Shown here in pieces: positions 26,406 through 34,420 of a DNA stretch of 64,000 nucleotides. Both the position numbers and the translations under genes were made by a program. The notes below the pieces were generated by a model. That model did no database searches and was not told where the DNA came from. It saw only the letters and a program-made list of their open reading frames with translations. Source of the stretch: Aquimixticola soesokkakensis (GTDB taxonomy: Bacteria > Pseudomonadota > Alphaproteobacteria > Rhodobacterales > Rhodobacteraceae); assembly GCF_900172375.1 (NCBI RefSeq), contig NZ_FWFS01000010.1, forward strand, positions 124,001 through 188,000, written 5' to 3'. Positions within the stretch are counted from its first letter, which is position 1; each line of letters starts with the position of its first letter.

Positions 26406-26435
26406 AAAGGCGTCCACTTTGGTGGGCGCCTTTTT
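26406..26435 (+). terminator. Intrinsic terminator of the cold-shock gene
   Basis: AAAGGCGTCCAC and GTGGGCGCCTTT pair in a 12-bp stem (one G-T) around a TTTG loop, ending in five T residues. Confidence 0.9.
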
Positions 26436-26475
26436 CATATCCGCCTGACGCCGGACCGGTCTCCACGCTCAAAGC

Positions 26476-27210
26476 CTAGCTGCCCTGCCCCAAACGACGG
26501 ATCGTCGCCAGAAACTGCTGTTGAACCCGATCATCCAGCGTTTGCGCCACCGCGACGATCAACGGGCGCACGGTCTCATCGCCCAGATAGTAACTCGCGA
26601 TCCAGCCACGCGCCTCTGTTGTTGTCAGCAGCAGCGCGATATCCGCACGCAGCGCCACCTCCACCGCATCACTGCGGGGTTCGGGCATCGCCAAAGCTGT
26701 TGCGACCCGCCGCTGGGCAAGCCAGCTTTCATTGCGCCCCGTCGCGCGCGCATTGACCAAAGCCTCCCCCGCCGCGTCCCAGTTTTCCAGGCCGACCTGG
26801 GACTGGGCGACAACGGAATAGGCCAGCGAAAAGCTGGGCGCGTCATCGAGAATTTTCTGTGCACTTTCAAGGCAATGCTGGGCAATCCGTTCGGGTGAAT
26901 TATCAACGAACATCGTCGAAAGCAAAGAGGTCTGCGCGCGCAAACATGTATCCAGGGCCTCAATCCGCGTATAGACCGCGCGCCCCATTTCGGGGTCGTG
27001 ATCCATCGCCTGAAGCTTCAGAAACGCCGCATTCGCCTCTTTTGTGTTGGTTCGGTAGCCCGCGAATTCTCGCAGCATGTAGCTGGCGCTGACCCCCGCC
27101 AGCACCAGACTGAACGCCGCAATCGCGATGCGGATGTTACGCGGCGATACCGCCCCGACTGCGCTCGGTTTTGGAACGGGCGTATGGCCGAACGTCTCTT
27201 GCGGCTTCAT
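26476..27210 (-). CDS. Membrane-anchored helical (TPR-like) hypothetical protein
   Basis: A 244-residue protein with a short cytoplasmic N-terminus and one transmembrane helix (about residues 27-46, IRIAIAAFSLVLAGVSASYM). The C-terminal domain is helical with TPR-like spacing (APSFSLAYSVVAQSQVGLENWDAAGEALVNAR). Two cysteines (about 88 and 113) could form a disulphide if the domain is periplasmic. I do not recognise a named family. It stands alone, divergent from the ThuA gene by 240 bases in which I see no other gene. A role in envelope assembly or polysaccharide export would be a guess. Confidence 0.75.
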   Translation of the reverse strand: MKPQETFGHTPVPKPSAVGAVSPRNIRIAIAAFSLVLAGVSASYMLREFAGYRTNTKEANAAFLKLQAMDHDPEMGRAVYTRIEALDTCLRAQTSLLSTMFVDNSPERIAQHCLESAQKILDDAPSFSLAYSVVAQSQVGLENWDAAGEALVNARATGRNESWLAQRRVATALAMPEPRSDAVEVALRADIALLLTTTEARGWIASYYLGDETVRPLIVAVAQTLDDRVQQQFLATIRRLGQGS

Positions 27211-27450
27211 CAATCGGACCTCACAAACTCATAGATGATTTGCCCACTCTAGCCCAGCCAGCGGCGCGCGGCCAGAACCTGCGCACGAAACCCCAGCGAT
27301 GCACAAGCCTTTCGCATCGCCTGTCAAACCGCTTTGAAATCGGCCCTTTAGCGCCAATTTCCCTTGCATCCCTCACGACCTGCCAACAGGTTGCCCTCAA
27401 AGCGCTCTGGTCACGGCCACCCGCTCGACCAACAGCAAGGACTCTCTGCC

Positions 27451-28257
27451 ATGACCGCCCCCCTCTCAAAGTCACCCATCCGCGCACTCGTTTGGGGCGA
27501 AAACGTCCACGAACAGAAAAACGCAACTGTCCGCGAGATTTACCCAAACGGCATGCATAGCTGTATCGCCGATGCCCTCAACACGCAGGACGGCATCGTG
27601 GCCGAGACGGCCGTGCTGCAAGACCCCGAACACGGGCTTAGCGCAGATCGTCTGGCCAAGACCGATGTGTTGCTGTGGTGGGGACATGCCGCGCATGGCG
27701 ACGTGTCCGACGAGGTCGCGCAACGCGTTGTCGAAGCGGTGTGGTCGGGCATGGGGATGATTTTCCTGCATTCAGCCCATTTCGCCAAGCCGTTCAAAAT
27801 GTTGATGGGCGCAGCCTGCAATCTGACATGGCGCGAAGCGGGCGAGCGCGAGCGGCTCTGGGTGACCTCGAAAAACCACCCCATTGCCGCCGGCCTGGGC
27901 GATTATTTCGAGCTTGAGAACGAAGAAATGTACGGCGAGCCCTTCGGGGTGCCGGAACCGCTGGAAACCGTGTTCATCAGCTGGTTTCAGGGCGGCGAAG
28001 TCTTTCGCTCGGGTCTGACCTACAAACGCGGTGCGGGCAATATTTTCTACTTCCGCCCCGGCCATGAAACCTACCCGACCTATCACGACGCCAATGTGCA
28101 GCGCGTGATTTCCAACGGGGTGACATGGGCCTTCAACCCCGCCGCGCGGGTCGCAAACCCCACGGATGCGCCCAATATCCCGGTCGAAACCGCACTCGAA
28201 CCCATTCAGGAACGCGGCCCCCGCCTGCATAGCGATGGCGAAGAGGGCTTTCGCTGA
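27451..28257 (+). CDS. thuA: ThuA domain-containing protein (trehalose utilisation type)
   Basis: A 268-residue ThuA-family protein with a glutamine-amidotransferase-like fold. Visible blocks are IRALVWGENVHEQ at the start, TDVLLWWGHAAHGDV, GMIFLHSAHFAKPF, and GAGNIFYFRPGHETYPTYHD near the C-terminus. In rhizobia ThuA works with ThuB, a Gfo/Idh/MocA dehydrogenase, in trehalose and related disaccharide catabolism through a 3-keto intermediate. The next gene is a Gfo/Idh/MocA protein overlapping by one base (TGATG), which supports a paired function on a sugar. No sugar transporter is adjacent. The start has AAGGA nine bases upstream. Confidence 0.85.
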   Translation: MTAPLSKSPIRALVWGENVHEQKNATVREIYPNGMHSCIADALNTQDGIVAETAVLQDPEHGLSADRLAKTDVLLWWGHAAHGDVSDEVAQRVVEAVWSGMGMIFLHSAHFAKPFKMLMGAACNLTWREAGERERLWVTSKNHPIAAGLGDYFELENEEMYGEPFGVPEPLETVFISWFQGGEVFRSGLTYKRGAGNIFYFRPGHETYPTYHDANVQRVISNGVTWAFNPAARVANPTDAPNIPVETALEPIQERGPRLHSDGEEGFR

Positions 28258-29366
28258 TGGCGGCACCTGTGCGCCTGCTGATACTCGGCACCGGCAATAT
28301 GGGCCGCACCCATGTCGAGGCCTACAAGCAGATGGAGAACGTCGAAATCGTCGCCGGAGTGGATGCGCGCCCCGATGCGCTGAACGCATTTTGTGACGAA
28401 TTCGGCATCGCGCAGCGCTACCACACGCTGGATGAGGCGATCCTCCAATGCGACTTTGACGCGGCGTCGAATGTCACACCCGATGCGGCGCATTACGCGA
28501 CCTCGATGTCCTTGCTGGCGTCGGGAAAGCACGTGCTGTGCGAAAAACCCCTGACCACCGATTTTGCGCTGGCGCTGGAAATGGTCGCCGCAGCGCAGGC
28601 GGCGGGCAAGGTGAATATGCTCAACCTCAGCTACCGCAATGTCCCCGCGCTGCAAGCGGCGGCCAAACTGGTGGCTGACGGCGCCATTGGCGAGATACGC
28701 CATTTCGATGCCTCCTACCTGCAAAGCTGGCTGACCCAGCCCGCGTGGGGCGACTGGAAAACCGACCCTGCATGGCTGTGGCGTCTGTCCACCGCTCACG
28801 GATCGAAAGGCGTGCTGGGCGATGTGGGCATCCACATCATCGACTACGCCACCTTCATTGCCGGCCTCTCGCCGGTGCAGGTTTCGGCGCGGCTGAAAAC
28901 CTTCCACAAGGCGCCCTTCGACCGGATCGGAGACTATCCGCTCGACGCGAACGACAGCGCCGTGATGCATCTGGAACTGGAAAACGGCGCTCTTGGCACG
29001 ATCAGCGCGACGCGCTTTGCCTCGGGCCATCACAACGATCTTTATCTGCGCATCTACGGCGATCTCGGCGCGCTCGAAGTCAGTTTCGAGGATGCGACCT
29101 CGGTGCTGCGCAGCTGCATCGGCCCGGACGCGCTCCTGTCTCAAACATGGTCCGATGTCGCCTGCCCGCCAGTGCCCACGGTGTACGAGCGCTTCATCAG
29201 TGCGATCCAGAACGGCACCCCCAGCGAGCCGGATTTCAAACGCGGTGCCCAACTGCAGGAGGTGCTTGACCTCGCGCAGCGCTCGGATGAATTGGAAAGC
29301 CGCGCGCTTCACATCAACCCCGTCGATCCCAACGCCGCCGAACCGATCCCGCGCGAATTGCTGTAA
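28257..29366 (+). CDS. Gfo/Idh/MocA family oxidoreductase
   Basis: A 369-residue NAD(P)-dependent sugar or cyclitol dehydrogenase of the Gfo/Idh/MocA family. The Rossmann motif is at residues about 8-14 (GTGNMG), the family EKP motif reads CEKPLTTD (about 97-104), and the second domain carries the catalytic-region GDVGIHIIDYATFI. Its start overlaps the ThuA stop, so the two are translationally coupled. By analogy with ThuAB it may oxidise the C3 hydroxyl of a sugar. The substrate is unknown. It converges with the metallophosphoesterase gene, ending six bases before it. Confidence 0.88.
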   Translation: MAAPVRLLILGTGNMGRTHVEAYKQMENVEIVAGVDARPDALNAFCDEFGIAQRYHTLDEAILQCDFDAASNVTPDAAHYATSMSLLASGKHVLCEKPLTTDFALALEMVAAAQAAGKVNMLNLSYRNVPALQAAAKLVADGAIGEIRHFDASYLQSWLTQPAWGDWKTDPAWLWRLSTAHGSKGVLGDVGIHIIDYATFIAGLSPVQVSARLKTFHKAPFDRIGDYPLDANDSAVMHLELENGALGTISATRFASGHHNDLYLRIYGDLGALEVSFEDATSVLRSCIGPDALLSQTWSDVACPPVPTVYERFISAIQNGTPSEPDFKRGAQLQEVLDLAQRSDELESRALHINPVDPNAAEPIPRELL

Positions 29367-29372
29367 CGCCCC

Positions 29373-30146
29373 TCAGGGCGCGCAGGGAAAGTCCTGCGCG
29401 GCCTCGGGCGTGAAACTCGTGCCATTCTCCAGCGTCAGATAGCGGGTGACGCGGATGGCCTGCGCACGCAATTCGATCAGGTTGAAATTGTTTTCTTCGT
29501 CGCGCAGGCGGTTGGACAGGCCTGTGCCCGCCTGCACCTGCAAGCCGCGCGTCCCCACCGCCCCCAGCGGCGCAATCCACCAGCGGTGCAAATGCCCCGA
29601 AAGCACCAGATCCACCCCGACCTCGCGCAGCCTTGCGGCCGCCGACTCGGCACCTTTCATCGGCGCTTTGCTCGATCCGGGCGGCTGTTCCAGCGGATGG
29701 TGTGCAACGAGCACCCGCTTGCGCGCGCCCGCTTGGGAAAACAGCGCACAAATCCGCGCCACCTCCCGTGGGCGGAACAAGCCGCGCTGATGGGCCAGCG
29801 GATCGGCGGTATTGGCGCAGGCGACGACGATGTCGTCATTCTCGAACACCGGACACAGATCATCCGCAATTGCAGCGCGATAGCGGGCAAAGGGCGCCAA
29901 AAGCCGCGCGGGCAGGTTCCAGAGTGGCATATCGTGATTGCCCGGCACCGCAAGAACCCGCGCCTCCAGCCGTGACATCAAATCGCGCGCCTGCGCAAAC
30001 TGGTCGCGCCGCGCGCGCTGGGTAAAATCGCCCGAGATCAGCACCAGATCAGGCGCAAGCGCGTTCACTTGCGCAATCATCGGGGCGACCAGCTCGGCGC
30101 GATCGCGCCCGAAATGCAAATCCGACAGATGGACCAACCGCATCAT
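29373..30146 (-). CDS. Metallophosphoesterase (cyclic nucleotide phosphodiesterase-like)
   Basis: A 257-residue calcineurin-like phosphoesterase. All metal-binding motifs are present in order: HLSDLHFG, LVLISGDFT, VPGNHD, VAHHPL and SGHLHRWW. The class III cyclic-nucleotide phosphodiesterase/CpdA-like layout suggests activity on a phosphodiester such as cAMP or a lipid headgroup. It is the last gene of a three-gene overlapping set with the diacylglycerol kinase-like gene (4-base overlap) and the AI-2E-type permease. That linkage hints at a phospholipid-related substrate, but this is an inference. Confidence 0.88.
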   Translation of the reverse strand: MMRLVHLSDLHFGRDRAELVAPMIAQVNALAPDLVLISGDFTQRARRDQFAQARDLMSRLEARVLAVPGNHDMPLWNLPARLLAPFARYRAAIADDLCPVFENDDIVVACANTADPLAHQRGLFRPREVARICALFSQAGARKRVLVAHHPLEQPPGSSKAPMKGAESAAARLREVGVDLVLSGHLHRWWIAPLGAVGTRGLQVQAGTGLSNRLRDEENNFNLIELRAQAIRVTRYLTLENGTSFTPEAAQDFPCAP

Positions 30147-31078
30147 CGCAAATCCTGCGCACGGGTTTGGGGCACCATCACGCTAAGGTCATCGCGACAG
30201 AGTTCAAAGCGAAACGGAGCGGCAAGCATCGCCCGTTCCCCGTCGCGCGCAATCCGGCGCGGGCGGTGTTTGCGGCTACCGGTTTCCTCAAGCGTGAGAG
30301 AGGGGGCGGCAATCATTTCAAAATGGCGGTGGTTGCGCGCACGCCCCACGGCCAGCGCCAAAGCGATGCGGATCATCCCCCACCGCCCGACTTTCGGCGC
30401 CACAAAGGCTAAAAGATTGCCCGCAGCGATGTGCTCCTTGCCCGGCAGGCCCATCGCCTCGAGCTGGAAGGCGTTGTTCATCACAAACACCAAAGGGGTC
30501 GCCAGATCATGGCTGATCGGGCCCTGCGCGGATTGCGCCACCAGCCGCAGGCGCATCTGTGACCGCAGCCCGAGCAGGGTTTTGACCACCGACCAATAGG
30601 CCGCCACCCGCGAGCGCCCCCATTTGTCGTAAATCGCTTCGCGTTCCTTCAGGATCGCCGGATAGGTGCCCAGCGAGGCGTTGTTCAAAAACACCTCCCC
30701 ATTCACGCGCGCATATCCCAAGGGCCGTTTGGCCCCCGCACAAATCACCGCTACCGCTGCCTCGATATCGTCCAGCGGCAAATCGAGGGAGCGGGCGAAA
30801 TAATTGAACGTGCCCATCGGCAAAATCCCGAGGGTCCCGCCACTGCCAGACAGCGCTGAGGCGACCGCGCAAATGGTCCCATCGCCGCCCGCAGCCACGA
30901 CAATCTCGAAACCTTCGCGTGCAACCTGCTGGGCGACTTTGGGGATCTCGGCGCCTTCAGCGAGCCGCAACTGGGCCGGGCAGCCCTGCGCCTCGAAGGC
31001 GGCAGCAACGGACTCGCACAGGCTTTGCGCCTGTTTGCGGCCCGACCCTGCGTTCAGAACGACACAAATACGGGTCAT
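30143..31078 (-). CDS. Diacylglycerol/sphingosine kinase family protein
   Basis: A 311-residue lipid kinase-like protein of the DagK/YegS family. The catalytic domain signature appears as VVAAGGDGTICAVASAL followed by LGILPMGTFNYFARSL, and a C-terminal beta-sandwich domain follows. Members phosphorylate diacylglycerol, phosphatidylglycerol or related lipids at the membrane. It overlaps both neighbours by four bases, so translation is coupled with the upstream permease and the downstream phosphoesterase. The precise lipid is unknown. Confidence 0.87.
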   Translation of the reverse strand: MTRICVVLNAGSGRKQAQSLCESVAAAFEAQGCPAQLRLAEGAEIPKVAQQVAREGFEIVVAAGGDGTICAVASALSGSGGTLGILPMGTFNYFARSLDLPLDDIEAAVAVICAGAKRPLGYARVNGEVFLNNASLGTYPAILKEREAIYDKWGRSRVAAYWSVVKTLLGLRSQMRLRLVAQSAQGPISHDLATPLVFVMNNAFQLEAMGLPGKEHIAAGNLLAFVAPKVGRWGMIRIALALAVGRARNHRHFEMIAAPSLTLEETGSRKHRPRRIARDGERAMLAAPFRFELCRDDLSVMVPQTRAQDLR

Positions 31079-32313
31079 GTGAAACCCTGCCTGCGCCGTC
31101 CGGGAAAGACCGCACCTTTGGGTCCGAGGAAATGGCCCAACATGGCCAGGCCCGGAACGTGATCACAAACAACTTTCAGGCAGACCAGCATCGGCACGGC
31201 GACAAGCGCCCCCGCAACGCCCCAAAGCCACGCCCAAAGCACCACCGAAATAAACACCACGATGGGGTTGAGCGACATGGAACGGCCCACGACAACGGGG
31301 GTCACAACATTGCCCTCCATCGCGTTGATCAACATGAAGGCAAGCGGCGGGTAGATCGCCTGCCCGATCGTGTCAAACGACACAAAAGACACCAAAGCGA
31401 TCACCACGGTGAAAATACCCGGCCCCAGATAGGGCATGAAATTCAGGATGAACGCCAGCGCCCCCCAGACAACGGGTTCGGGCACGCCCAAGGCCCAAAG
31501 CGCCAATGTCACCACGCAGCCCAAGCCGAAATTGATGATCGAAATCGACAAAAGATAGCGAGACACGGAGACTTCGACCGCCTGCAAGATCGCGCGCGCG
31601 CGGCGCCGTTTCGAAGCGGTCGGCTGGGCGGAAATGATTTTTTGCTGCATCGTGTCGCCCGAGGCGAGCAGGAAGAGCGACAGCACCAAAGCCACCAGCC
31701 CCGAGGCCAGGATCGAGGCCATGTTGATCGCCGCAGAGGTCAGCAGCCCGCCGTCCTGCACATCCACCTTTTGCACATCGCTCGGCGTGCTGCCCGCGAT
31801 ATCCTCCACATTCGCCGAAACCTGCATCAACTCGGCCATCGACGAACTCAGTGTCGCAATCTTGCGTTGAATTTCCAACTGGATTTCAGGAGCGCTTTGC
31901 AACAGGTCAGTCGCTGCGGGCGCGATCAAATATCCCCCGATCAACACCGTCAAACCAAAGGCGATCACCAGCGAAATAGACGACACCGAGGGCGGAATGC
32001 CAAAACGCCCCGCGGTGCGCACCAAGGGGCTCAACGTCAGCGCCACGAGGATGCCAAAGGTTACGGGCAGCAAAACCGGCTTGGCCACGAAAATCACACA
32101 GCCCGCCGCGATCACCGCCAGAAACACAAGCAGCCCTGACGTTGCGACCGGCGTTGCCCCGCGCGCACGCGCAAGGCGCGCGGTCGGCGCGACGCGTGCT
32201 GCATCCTGTGAGGCGTCCGTTTGCTGGCTTGCGCTGTTTTGAGGGGCCACGGTGTGGCGCGAAGGCTTTGATCCGGAGTGAGGCATGCGCGGATCATTCG
32301 TCTCGTCGTTCAC
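31075..32313 (-). CDS. AI-2E family transporter (PerM/TqsA type)
   Basis: A 412-residue membrane protein with a polar N-terminal tail of about 60 residues and seven or eight hydrophobic segments. The family block FILNFMPYLGPGIFTVVIAL and VVTPVVVGRSMSLNPIVVFISVVLW lie in the C-terminal half. AI-2E proteins include TqsA and also Na+/H+ antiporters and permeases, so the substrate is open. The start is taken as GTG at 32311-32313, with AAAGGGA just upstream; TTG five codons earlier and ATG at 32286 are alternatives. It is the first gene of an overlapping operon with the lipid kinase and phosphoesterase genes. Confidence 0.88.
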   Translation of the reverse strand: MNDETNDPRMPHSGSKPSRHTVAPQNSASQQTDASQDAARVAPTARLARARGATPVATSGLLVFLAVIAAGCVIFVAKPVLLPVTFGILVALTLSPLVRTAGRFGIPPSVSSISLVIAFGLTVLIGGYLIAPAATDLLQSAPEIQLEIQRKIATLSSSMAELMQVSANVEDIAGSTPSDVQKVDVQDGGLLTSAAINMASILASGLVALVLSLFLLASGDTMQQKIISAQPTASKRRRARAILQAVEVSVSRYLLSISIINFGLGCVVTLALWALGVPEPVVWGALAFILNFMPYLGPGIFTVVIALVSFVSFDTIGQAIYPPLAFMLINAMEGNVVTPVVVGRSMSLNPIVVFISVVLWAWLWGVAGALVAVPMLVCLKVVCDHVPGLAMLGHFLGPKGAVFPGRRRQGFT

Positions 32314-32586
32314 ACAGTTCCCTTTCAAAGCCGTCTTTTCAAAAGCGGCGCCAAGGCCGGATGCAGGCGCATCACGGACAGGCTAAATACGATCAGACAT
32401 CAACCCCGCAATTGGCGGAAAGTTCCCCGACCTCCATGCAAAGCCTGCCCCTGCGCGGAAATGACGCTACGGAGTCGTGACCAAGTAACCATATTCACAC
32501 AAAAAACCGCCCGATCCGGAACCCGCCCCCCAGAGCTGCGCGTTGGTCCCGCAACTGATGAAAACGAGAAAACGCGAGGCTATACC

Positions 32587-32781
32587 ATGACTTACTCCAT
32601 ACATTCAGAAGATCTTTTCGATCTTCATGTGCAGTGCCGCAGCGCATTATGTCACTCGCTGGCGCAGGCTTATGTTGGCGACAGCGCCAAAGATATCCGC
32701 TGCGACCACACAGCGGACGCGACATTCGATGCGCTTCTTTCGGCGCTGCGCACCCAAGATCTGGCACAAGGGTCCCATTAA
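32587..32781 (+). CDS. Small hypothetical protein (64 residues)
   Basis: The ATG at 32587 follows a GAGG ribosome site nine bases upstream, and the frame runs 64 codons to TAA. The product is soluble and slightly acidic, with three cysteines and several histidines (HVQCRSALCHS, IRCDHTAD), so metal binding is possible. A strong terminator lies 89 bases downstream, which supports a real transcript. No family is recognised. The frame is also open upstream, but that part reads as non-coding. Confidence 0.5.
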   Translation: MTYSIHSEDLFDLHVQCRSALCHSLAQAYVGDSAKDIRCDHTADATFDALLSALRTQDLAQGSH

Positions 32782-32869
32782 AAGATGCCCCGAAGCTTTC
32801 GATGTTTTCGACCATGCGGCCACCCGCCAAAGCCCGCTCCCGCCCCTCGGTCACAAACGCACCCGCATT

Positions 32870-32903
32870 AATCGCACAGCCTCACCGCTGTGCGATTTTT
32901 TTT
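32870..32903 (+). terminator. Strong intrinsic terminator
   Basis: AATCGCACAG and CTGTGCGATT form a perfect 10-bp stem around CCTCACCG. The 3' arm runs into a tract of eight T residues (32896-32903). Confidence 0.93.
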
Positions 32904-32948
32904 GCCGCGGCGCTGGCGTCACAAACCGGCGGGGCGCGAACAAAGATT

Positions 32949-32984
32949 GACGCGATCCCCGGTTTTGACGCGACCCCCGGTTTT
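32949..32984. repeat. 18-bp tandem repeat, one mismatch
   Basis: GACGCGATCCCCGGTTTT (32949-32966) is followed at once by GACGCGACCCCCGGTTTT (32967-32984). It lies in the gap before the PRC-barrel gene; no function is evident. Confidence 0.85.
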
Positions 32985-33189
32985 AAAGAACGCGCGCGCA
33001 AATGCAAAAAACCCCCAAAAGTTCCGCTCTTTTTCGCATGCAAGACCACATCCGCGAAACCTCGCCTATTCTTGCGCCAAACAGGCAACATATTGCCATT
33101 AAAGAAAAATTTGGAACAAACTCACGCCCAGCACTGTTGTCATCCCAAGCGCAACAAGCGCCATTCAAACTATCCCTAGGGAGACACAC

Positions 33190-34167
33190 ATGAAAAATCT
33201 TTTGCTTTCGACCGCAATCCTGTCCGCAACCGCATTGGGTGCATATGCGCAAGATGCCGAAGTGACGGCGGACGCCTCCAGTGACATGTCCTCCAGCATG
33301 TTCCTCACCCAAATGGACCCGATGGAACTGCAAGCGACCAATCTCATCGGCATGCGCCTTTACGCACAAGATGCCGATATGGACGCAGACAGCATCGACG
33401 GCGTGCAGGACAACTGGAACGACATCGGGGAAATCGGTGACGTGATCCTGGATCGCGACGGTGCCGTGGACGCAGTGCTGCTCGACATCGGCGGCTTCCT
33501 TGGTCTGGGCGAACGTCAGGTTGCCATCCGCATGGATCAACTCGACTTCGTGGCCGACGACAGCACCGAAGAAAACCCCAACGACTTCTTCCTCGTTGTG
33601 AATGCGCCGCAATCGGCTCTCGAAAACGCCCCTGAATACCAGATGTCCAACGACATGGACACGGCCATGGACGACACGATGACCGACGATGCAACCATGA
33701 CAGCGCCGATGGCCGATGACACCATGACGGCAGACGCCGACATGCAAGCAACAGCGCCCATGGATCAGGACCCGAACCTGACCGCAGAGGCCCAGTCCGA
33801 CATGGCCACGCCGGAAATGACGACCGACATGTCCGCTGATGCGACCATGCAGGCCGACATGAGCATGAGCGACGGCTACACCCAGATCGAGTCCGCCGAG
33901 ATCACGGCTGACGCCCTGACCGGTGCCAGCGTTTACGGTCCCAATGACGAAGATCTGGGCGAAGTGTCCGACCTCGTTCTGACCGCTGACGGCACCGTTG
34001 ACGAAGCCGTGATCGACGTTGGTGGCTTCCTGGGCCTTGGTGAAAAACCCGTTGCGCTTGCCATGGATGACCTTGACGTGATGCAGGAAAACGATGGCGA
34101 CACGCTGCGCGTCTTCGTGTCCATGACCGAAGAACAGCTCAAAGCGCTGCCCGCTTACGAAAAATAA
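33190..34167 (+). CDS. Periplasmic double PRC-barrel protein with Met/Asp-rich linker
   Basis: A 325-residue exported protein. A signal peptide (ending LGAYAQD) precedes two PRC-barrel domains. The first spans about residues 50-145 and the second about 240-320; both contain the same GGFLGLGE turn (DIGGFLGLGERQVAI and DVGGFLGLGEKPVAL), so one arose by duplication. The roughly 80-residue linker between them is very rich in Met, Asp, Thr and Ala (TAMDDTMTDDATM), acidic and probably disordered. PRC barrels occur in RNA-processing and photosynthetic proteins and in many exported alphaproteobacterial proteins of unknown role. It is monocistronic, with its own ribosome site AGGGAG and terminator. 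Confidence 0.88.
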   Translation: MKNLLLSTAILSATALGAYAQDAEVTADASSDMSSSMFLTQMDPMELQATNLIGMRLYAQDADMDADSIDGVQDNWNDIGEIGDVILDRDGAVDAVLLDIGGFLGLGERQVAIRMDQLDFVADDSTEENPNDFFLVVNAPQSALENAPEYQMSNDMDTAMDDTMTDDATMTAPMADDTMTADADMQATAPMDQDPNLTAEAQSDMATPEMTTDMSADATMQADMSMSDGYTQIESAEITADALTGASVYGPNDEDLGEVSDLVLTADGTVDEAVIDVGGFLGLGEKPVALAMDDLDVMQENDGDTLRVFVSMTEEQLKALPAYEK

Positions 34168-34202
34168 GCCCGGTTAGACGCAGAGCTTTAACAACGGCCT
34201 TT

Positions 34203-34227
34203 GGCCCGTCCCGCTTTGGGGCGGGCC
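34203..34227 (+). terminator. Terminator of the PRC-barrel gene
   Basis: GGCCCGTCCC and GGGGCGGGCC pair in a 10-bp stem (one T-G) with a GCTTT loop, followed by ATTTCTT. It lies 35 bases past the stop codon. Confidence 0.7.
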
Positions 34228-34275
34228 ATTTCTTATGGGCAATTTGTCGCATTATCCCCGCGCACACCCGCCTAA

Positions 34276-34308
34276 GCACTAATCCGATACTTTTGATCGG
34301 ATTAGCGC
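34276..34308. promoter_or_regulatory. Inverted repeat upstream of the siderophore operon, candidate operator
   Basis: CTAATCCGAT and ATCGGATTAG are perfect 10-bp arms around ACTTTTG; a further GC pair lies outside one mismatch. It is 113-145 bases upstream of the binding-protein gene. No T tract follows, so it looks more like a protein site than a terminator. Confidence 0.4.
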
Positions 34309-34420
34309 TGGACAGCCTTGGCGACGGCATTTACGTCTTGCATATTTCGTGCAGCCAGCCGCGTGCCAGCGTCAGCCACACGTTCATGCCCTGACATTCC
34401 TTGAGCGAAAGGCCCGCGAT

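Larger units (their letters stand above)
32782..33189. other. 408-base intergenic region before the PRC-barrel gene
   Basis: No convincing gene. The region holds a strong rightward terminator (32870-32903), an 18-bp imperfect tandem repeat (32949-32984), and AT-rich DNA from about 33060 that probably contains the promoter of the PRC-barrel gene. I could not fix a -35/-10 pair. Confidence 0.6.

Noticed and set aside
34139-34330. A 63-codon minus-strand frame after the PRC-barrel gene
   Set aside because: It covers the PRC terminator and the inverted repeat, has no ribosome site and no recognisable feature.
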